A stretch of 64,000 nt of DNA from Alphaproteobacteria bacterium (GTDB taxonomy: Bacteria; Pseudomonadota; Alphaproteobacteria; Micropepsales; Micropepsaceae). Position numbers and translations under genes: made by a program. A model generated the notes under the pieces. The model ran no database searches, was not told where the DNA came from, and saw only the letters and a list, made by a program, of their open reading frames with translations. The stretch lies in assembly GCA_019241645.1 (NCBI GenBank), contig JAFAWQ010000003.1, positions 124,001 to 188,000 of the forward strand, given 5' to 3'. How positions within the stretch are numbered: the first letter of the stretch is position 1; every line of letters starts with the position of its first letter. Shown here one piece after another: positions 60,019 through 64,000 of this stretch.

Positions 60019-62031
60019 ATGAAGCCACTGAAATTGATGAGCTATGCCGAAGGGCGATGGCTGGAGCCGGCCGGCGCGCTCAACGACATCGTTTCCGCAT
60101 CGACGGACGAACTGGTGGCGCAGGTCGGCCAGGGCATCCGCGACTTCGCGGGGATGCTCCATTACGCGCGGAGCGCCGGCGGGCCGGCCCTGCGTGCCAT
60201 GACGTTTCATCAGCGCGCCGCGATGCTGAAAGCGCTCGCGCAGGCCATCATGGCGCGCAAGGAAGAGCTATACGAGCTCTCCTACGAGACAGGGGCCACC
60301 CGCTCTGATAGCTGGATCGACATCGAAGGCGGCGCGGGCACGCTTTTCACCTATGCCTCTAAAGGCCGCCGCGAGCTGCCGGATGACGTCGTCCTTATCG
60401 ACGGCGCGGTCGAGCCGCTTTCAAAAGGCGGCACCTTTGTCGGCCAGCATGTGCTGACCTCGCTGCAAGGCTGCGCGGTGCACATCAACGCCTTCAATTT
60501 TCCGGTGTGGGGCATGCTGGAAAAGCTCGGGCCCACCTTGCTGGCCGGGGTTCCTGCCATCGTGAAACCGGCCACAGCGTCCGCTTATGTGGCGGAAGCC
60601 GCGTTCCGCATCATGATCGATGCCGGCGTGCTGCCGGACGGCGCATTGCAGCTGATCGTGGGGCCGACCGGCGACCTGCTCGATCATCTGACCGGCCAGG
60701 ATGTCGTCTCCTTCACCGGCTCGGCGAAGACGGCGCAGACCTTGCAGCGCCATCCCGTCATCGCGCGCGAGAGCGTGCGCTTCATCGCCGAACGCGACTC
60801 GCTGAACGCCGCGGTGTTGGGGCCGGACGCGACGCCGGAGCAGCCGGAGTTCGAGTTGTTCGTGAAGGAAGTCGTCCGCGAGATGACGGCCAAGGCCGGC
60901 CAGAAATGCACCGCCATCCGCCGGGCGTTGGTTCCGGCCGCGCTGATCGATGCTGCGCAAGCCGCGTTGCAAGAGAGGCTCGCCAAGGTTGTCGTCGGCG
61001 ATCCGCGCAATGAGAAAACGCGCATGGGAGCGCTGGTGAGCACGGCGCAGCGTTCGGATGTGCGCGCGCAGATCGAAAAGCTCAAGCGCGAGGCCCGTAT
61101 CGTTTGCGGCGATCCCAACCGAAACAACGGCCACGGCGCCTTCCTCGAACCCATTCTGCTGCGATGCGATTCGCCGGCAGGCGCAACCGCGGTGCATGAA
61201 GTGGAAGCCTTTGGCCCGGTCGCGACCCTGATGCCGTATGACGGCATCGATGACGCCGTGCGGCTGGTGAATCGCGGGCAAGGCTCGCTGGTGATGTCGC
61301 TCTTCACCTACGATCCGCACGTTGCGCGCACGATTCTGACCGGCGCCGGCGCTTTCCACGGCCGCCTGCTGATCGTGGACCGCGACTGCGCCAGGGAATC
61401 CACCGGCCACGGCTCGCCGTTGCCCATGTTGGTGCATGGCGGGCCGGGCCGCGCCGGCGGCGGCGAAGAGCTCGGCGGTCTGCGCGGCGTGATGCACTAC
61501 ATGCAGCGTACGGCCTTGCAGGGCAGCCCGCGCATGCTGGGCACCGTCACGCATAGCTGGATCAGGGGCGGACCCGAAGAGCGCGATGCGCCGCATCCCT
61601 TCCGGCTGAAATTCGGTGAAGTGCAGCCGGGCAAAACTTTCGTCAGCCCGCTGCGGAAGATCACGCTCGAAGACATCGAGCATTTCGCGCACTTCACCGG
61701 CGACACCTTTTACGCGCACATGGACGAGGACGCCGCCGCAGCCAATCCGTTCTTCGAGGGCCGCGTGGCGCACGGCTATCTGCTGCTCGCGTTCGCCGCC
61801 GGACTGTTTGTCGATCCGGCGCCGGGGCCGGTGCTCGCCAATTACGGCCTCGACAATCTGCGCTTCCTGAAGCCCGTCAACCCCGGCGACAGCATGCGCG
61901 TGCAACTCACGGCAAAGTCGAAAATTCCGCGCAAGGACGAATACGGCGAAGTGCGCTGGGCCGTGACCCTCACCAACCAGGACGACGAGATCGTCGCGAC
62001 CTACGAACTGCTGACGATGAACGCAATTTAA
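60019..62031 (+). CDS. paaZ: PaaZ bifunctional oxepin-CoA hydrolase/aldehyde dehydrogenase
   Basis: This is a 670-residue fusion. Residues 1-520 are the aldehyde dehydrogenase, with Cys297 (AGQKCTAI) as the nucleophile and the NFPVWGMLEKLGP and SFTGSAKTAQ cofactor loops. Residues about 530-670 are a MaoC-type hydratase (GDTFYAHMDEDAAAANPFFEGRVAHGYLLL). The hydratase opens the oxepin ring and the dehydrogenase oxidises the resulting aldehyde. Length matches the family (about 680). Its 3' end overlaps holA by four bases. Confidence 0.96.
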   Translation: MKPLKLMSYAEGRWLEPAGALNDIVSASTDELVAQVGQGIRDFAGMLHYARSAGGPALRAMTFHQRAAMLKALAQAIMARKEELYELSYETGATRSDSWIDIEGGAGTLFTYASKGRRELPDDVVLIDGAVEPLSKGGTFVGQHVLTSLQGCAVHINAFNFPVWGMLEKLGPTLLAGVPAIVKPATASAYVAEAAFRIMIDAGVLPDGALQLIVGPTGDLLDHLTGQDVVSFTGSAKTAQTLQRHPVIARESVRFIAERDSLNAAVLGPDATPEQPEFELFVKEVVREMTAKAGQKCTAIRRALVPAALIDAAQAALQERLAKVVVGDPRNEKTRMGALVSTAQRSDVRAQIEKLKREARIVCGDPNRNNGHGAFLEPILLRCDSPAGATAVHEVEAFGPVATLMPYDGIDDAVRLVNRGQGSLVMSLFTYDPHVARTILTGAGAFHGRLLIVDRDCARESTGHGSPLPMLVHGGPGRAGGGEELGGLRGVMHYMQRTALQGSPRMLGTVTHSWIRGGPEERDAPHPFRLKFGEVQPGKTFVSPLRKITLEDIEHFAHFTGDTFYAHMDEDAAAANPFFEGRVAHGYLLLAFAAGLFVDPAPGPVLANYGLDNLRFLKPVNPGDSMRVQLTAKSKIPRKDEYGEVRWAVTLTNQDDEIVATYELLTMNAI

Positions 62032-63050
62032 CGCCTGCGCGCCATGGCCGCGATGGTGAACAAGGCTCGGCTGGTCACCACCTCCGCCGGAATGGCGGTG
62101 GTGCGCGTCAGCGCTTCGGTCTCGAACAGCAGATCGCAGGCGTCCAGAAGCGCCTCCTCGCTCCACCGCGACACCTGCGCTTTGAAGCTCGTCGTGCGCG
62201 TGAAATGGATTTGTGGCCAGCCGCGCTTCATCGCGGTCTCCACCGATTCTCCCGCCGCGCTTGCCGCCTTCACCTGCAGCAGACGCTGAAAATGCGACAG
62301 CGCCGGCCGCAGGATAGCGGTTGGCGACGCATCCTCCGACCAGAGTCGTTCCAGCGCCAGATCGAGGCGTGGCAGATCGCCCTCGCCGGCCGCGTCGCAT
62401 GCTTCCTCCGCGCGGATTTCGGACTCGTCGCCCATGACGGCGCGAACATCGGCAAGCTCCACATGCTTCTTGCCATGCATGTAGAGCGCGAGCTTTTCGA
62501 CTTCACGCCGCGTGATGCCGCGATCCGAACCCAGGCGCGCGGCCGCGTCGTCGAGCGCCTCCGGGGCGATCGTGAGCCCCTCCGTTTTCAAGGCATGGCG
62601 AAGGACGGCGGCGATACTCTGCGCAGTATCGGCATAGCACGGGATCGCCGCGGCATTGCCGGCGCCTTCGAACACTTTGCGCAGGCTTGAGCTCTTAGCG
62701 AGATCACCGGCTTCTACAATCACCAAAGCATCGCCTTTGGGATCGTCCAAAAATGTGTCGAACACGCCGGCCAGAGAATTGCCGGCGCCGCGCACCCGCA
62801 CCACGCGGCGGCCACCCAACATGGAAATCGCGGCGGCTTCATCGGCAAGGCGAGCCTTGTCGGCATTCAACGTGGCTTCATCCAGCTCGGTCACGCGAAA
62901 AGGATCGCGCAGATCGGACACAATGGTTTTGGCAAGCGCCTCCGCGCGTTCGCGGACAAGGCCCTGATCGGGACCGAAGATGAGCGCCGCGACCACTGTT
63001 TTGGGAATGCGTTCGACATAGCGGTCCGCGTCGCCGGATTTGACGATCAC
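62028..63050 (-). CDS. holA: DNA polymerase III subunit delta
   Basis: This 340-residue clamp-loader subunit opens the sliding clamp. LIFGPDQGLVRERAEALAKTIV and VEAGDLAKSSSLRKVFEG are typical, and LARLGSDRGITRREVEKLALY-like helices mark the collar-side domain. The GTG start overlaps the lptE stop. It is placed downstream of leuS-lptE, the conserved order in this class. Confidence 0.95.
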   Translation of the reverse strand: MIVKSGDADRYVERIPKTVVAALIFGPDQGLVRERAEALAKTIVSDLRDPFRVTELDEATLNADKARLADEAAAISMLGGRRVVRVRGAGNSLAGVFDTFLDDPKGDALVIVEAGDLAKSSSLRKVFEGAGNAAAIPCYADTAQSIAAVLRHALKTEGLTIAPEALDDAAARLGSDRGITRREVEKLALYMHGKKHVELADVRAVMGDESEIRAEEACDAAGEGDLPRLDLALERLWSEDASPTAILRPALSHFQRLLQVKAASAAGESVETAMKRGWPQIHFTRTTSFKAQVSRWSEEALLDACDLLFETEALTRTTAIPAEVVTSRALFTIAAMARRR

Positions 63051-63640
63051 GGCGGCGTGCCGGCCTGCCGCGCGAAATAGACCGCGAGGCGCGTCTGAAT
63101 TTGCCGCGCCAGGTCTTGCGCGGTCCGCACCTGCACGTCCTGCTTCGCCACCAGGGTTGCATAGGGAGACGCGACCACATCGTATGCGGAGAGAGAGGTC
63201 GCGCTGCCTCTGGTCAGAGGCTTCTGCGTCTTGCGGTCTATCAGCGCGTAGGACGCGATCAGCGTGTAGTTGTAACGCGTGATCTCGATTTCCTTGATGC
63301 CATGCACGGTCTCGTTCTGAATGGCAATCGGCTCCTGGCGATCGGTCAAATCGATTTTGAGATCATAGCTGGCGCCTTGCGGGTCGATTCTGGCGCGAAG
63401 AGCATCCACCAAATCGTTGCGCAATTCGTAACCCGCCCTTTCAAGCTCGATCGGCGGCACGTAAACCGAATCGAAGATGATCCGCGCGCCCGGCTTGCCG
63501 TTGATCTCGCCGTAGAGCGGATGAAAGCCGCATGCGCTCGTCGCGATTGCGACGAGCGCAGAAAACAGAAAACGGAACCCGGAAATCAGAAGGAACGGGC
63601 GTCCTGACTTCTGAATTCTGATTTCCGATTTCTGATTCAT
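63047..63640 (-). CDS. lptE: LPS assembly lipoprotein LptE
   Basis: This 197-residue outer-membrane lipoprotein plugs the LptD barrel. The signal ends in ATSAC with the lipidated Cys at about 37, followed by GFHPLYG, the alphaproteobacterial LptE start. The preceding 15 residues (MNQKSEIRIQKSG) are unusual and come from a short AT-rich repeat, so the true start may lie further in, though no ATG is available. The ATG overlaps the leuS stop. Confidence 0.92.
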   Translation of the reverse strand: MNQKSEIRIQKSGRPFLLISGFRFLFSALVAIATSACGFHPLYGEINGKPGARIIFDSVYVPPIELERAGYELRNDLVDALRARIDPQGASYDLKIDLTDRQEPIAIQNETVHGIKEIEITRYNYTLIASYALIDRKTQKPLTRGSATSLSAYDVVASPYATLVAKQDVQVRTAQDLARQIQTRLAVYFARQAGTPP

Positions 63641-64000
63641 GCCACTATGTTCACAATGCGGTCGGGTACCACGATCACGCGCTTCGGCGGCTTGCCCTCA
63701 ATGGCACGGACAACCGCCTCCAGCGCCAGGGCGGAAGATTCTGCCTCGGCCTTGTCAGCGCCGCGCCCAATTTCCATTGTGCCGCGTAGCTTGCCATTCA
63801 CCTGCACGGCCATGGTGACGGTGTCGGACCGCACCAGTTTCGGATCGGCTTTCGGCCACAGGGCATCGGCCACGAGCGTGTCGTACCCCAGCGCGCGCCA
63901 GCAGCTCTCCGCAAGGTGCGGCATCATTGGGCTGATGAGAAGCACCAACGTCTCGAGCGCCTCGCGGCGGACCGACATTGGCACGGAAGCGTCCATCCCA
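63637..64000 (-). CDS. leuS: leucine--tRNA ligase, C-terminal part (5' end outside window)
   Basis: This is the last 121 residues of LeuS. The anticodon-binding helix bundle has LVLLISPMMPHLAESCWRALG, and the C-terminal domain has TVTMAVQVNGKLRGTMEI and PKRVIVVPDRIVNIVA, both diagnostic. The gene continues past the right edge. Its stop overlaps the lptE start (ATGA). Confidence 0.95.
   Translation of the reverse strand, partial: GMDASVPMSVRREALETLVLLISPMMPHLAESCWRALGYDTLVADALWPKADPKLVRSDTVTMAVQVNGKLRGTMEIGRGADKAEAESSALALEAVVRAIEGKPPKRVIVVPDRIVNIVA

Noticed and set aside
60421-62400. 659-codon open frame on the minus strand
   Set aside because: It is antisense to paaZ and runs into holA in a different frame; no motif is visible.
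1-64000. CRISPR array, rRNA or complete insertion sequence
   Set aside because: I found no regularly spaced repeats, no rRNA segments and no transposase or integrase frame. The repeats seen are palindromic elements or direct pairs.

Overview
The window is high-GC chromosomal DNA from an alphaproteobacterium. The evidence is gene order typical of that class: gshB-yraN-rsmI next to a divergent LpoA-like lipoprotein, hrcA-grpE-dapB, rph-rdgB-hemW, ftsE-ftsX-ydcF-plsC-truA and leuS-lptE-holA. An HWE-family histidine kinase, an OlsB-like acyltransferase and an EcfG-type promoter candidate agree. I cannot name the genus.

1-10.8 kb is part of a prophage. Eight genes on the minus strand (9063 down past base 1) form one tightly overlapping polycistron: a small HTH protein, four unknowns, a prim-pol/SF3 helicase, another unknown and a tape measure protein that runs off the left edge. 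To the right lie a Rap1a/Tai-like secreted protein, a hairpin-rich control region, and plus-strand genes for an AlpA-type regulator and two small proteins ended by a terminator. No integrase, terminase or capsid gene is in view.

10.9-15.7 kb is accessory DNA: an exported protein, a small membrane protein, a duplicated structured element ending in a strong terminator (candidate small RNA), then a two-gene locus of a membrane-anchored protein and an 807-residue protein with a PD-(D/E)XK-like N-terminus and a NACHT ATPase. The NACHT locus is the best candidate here for a little-described (probably anti-phage) system. A tRNA-Arg(ACG) gene marks the right side of the accessory stretch.

15.9-25.2 kb looks like ordinary chromosome: a lipoprotein, a dienelactone hydrolase, a DUF3311/SSS-symporter pair, a hybrid histidine kinase translationally coupled to an AmpG-like permease, and an OlsB-like acyltransferase. 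25.2-27.1 kb is a second small accessory pocket with two tandem, related two-helix membrane proteins. 27.1-29.5 kb holds a YedK/HMCES protein, an exported protein and a stress operon behind an EcfG-like promoter.

29.6-55.7 kb is mostly housekeeping: glutathione synthesis, rRNA methylation, RNase PH, RdgB, HemW (with a palindromic repeat inside its reading frame), heat-shock regulation, lysine biosynthesis, endonuclease III, two CheB-type signalling proteins, a ComM-like ATPase, TPR-linked enzymes, a Rieske oxygenase, FtsEX, PlsC and TruA. 55.7-62.0 kb is the aerobic phenylacetate cluster: paaI-paaABCD on the minus strand, and paaG and paaZ on the plus strand with two small unknown genes among them. 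The window ends with holA, lptE and the 3' part of leuS, overlapping head to tail on the minus strand.
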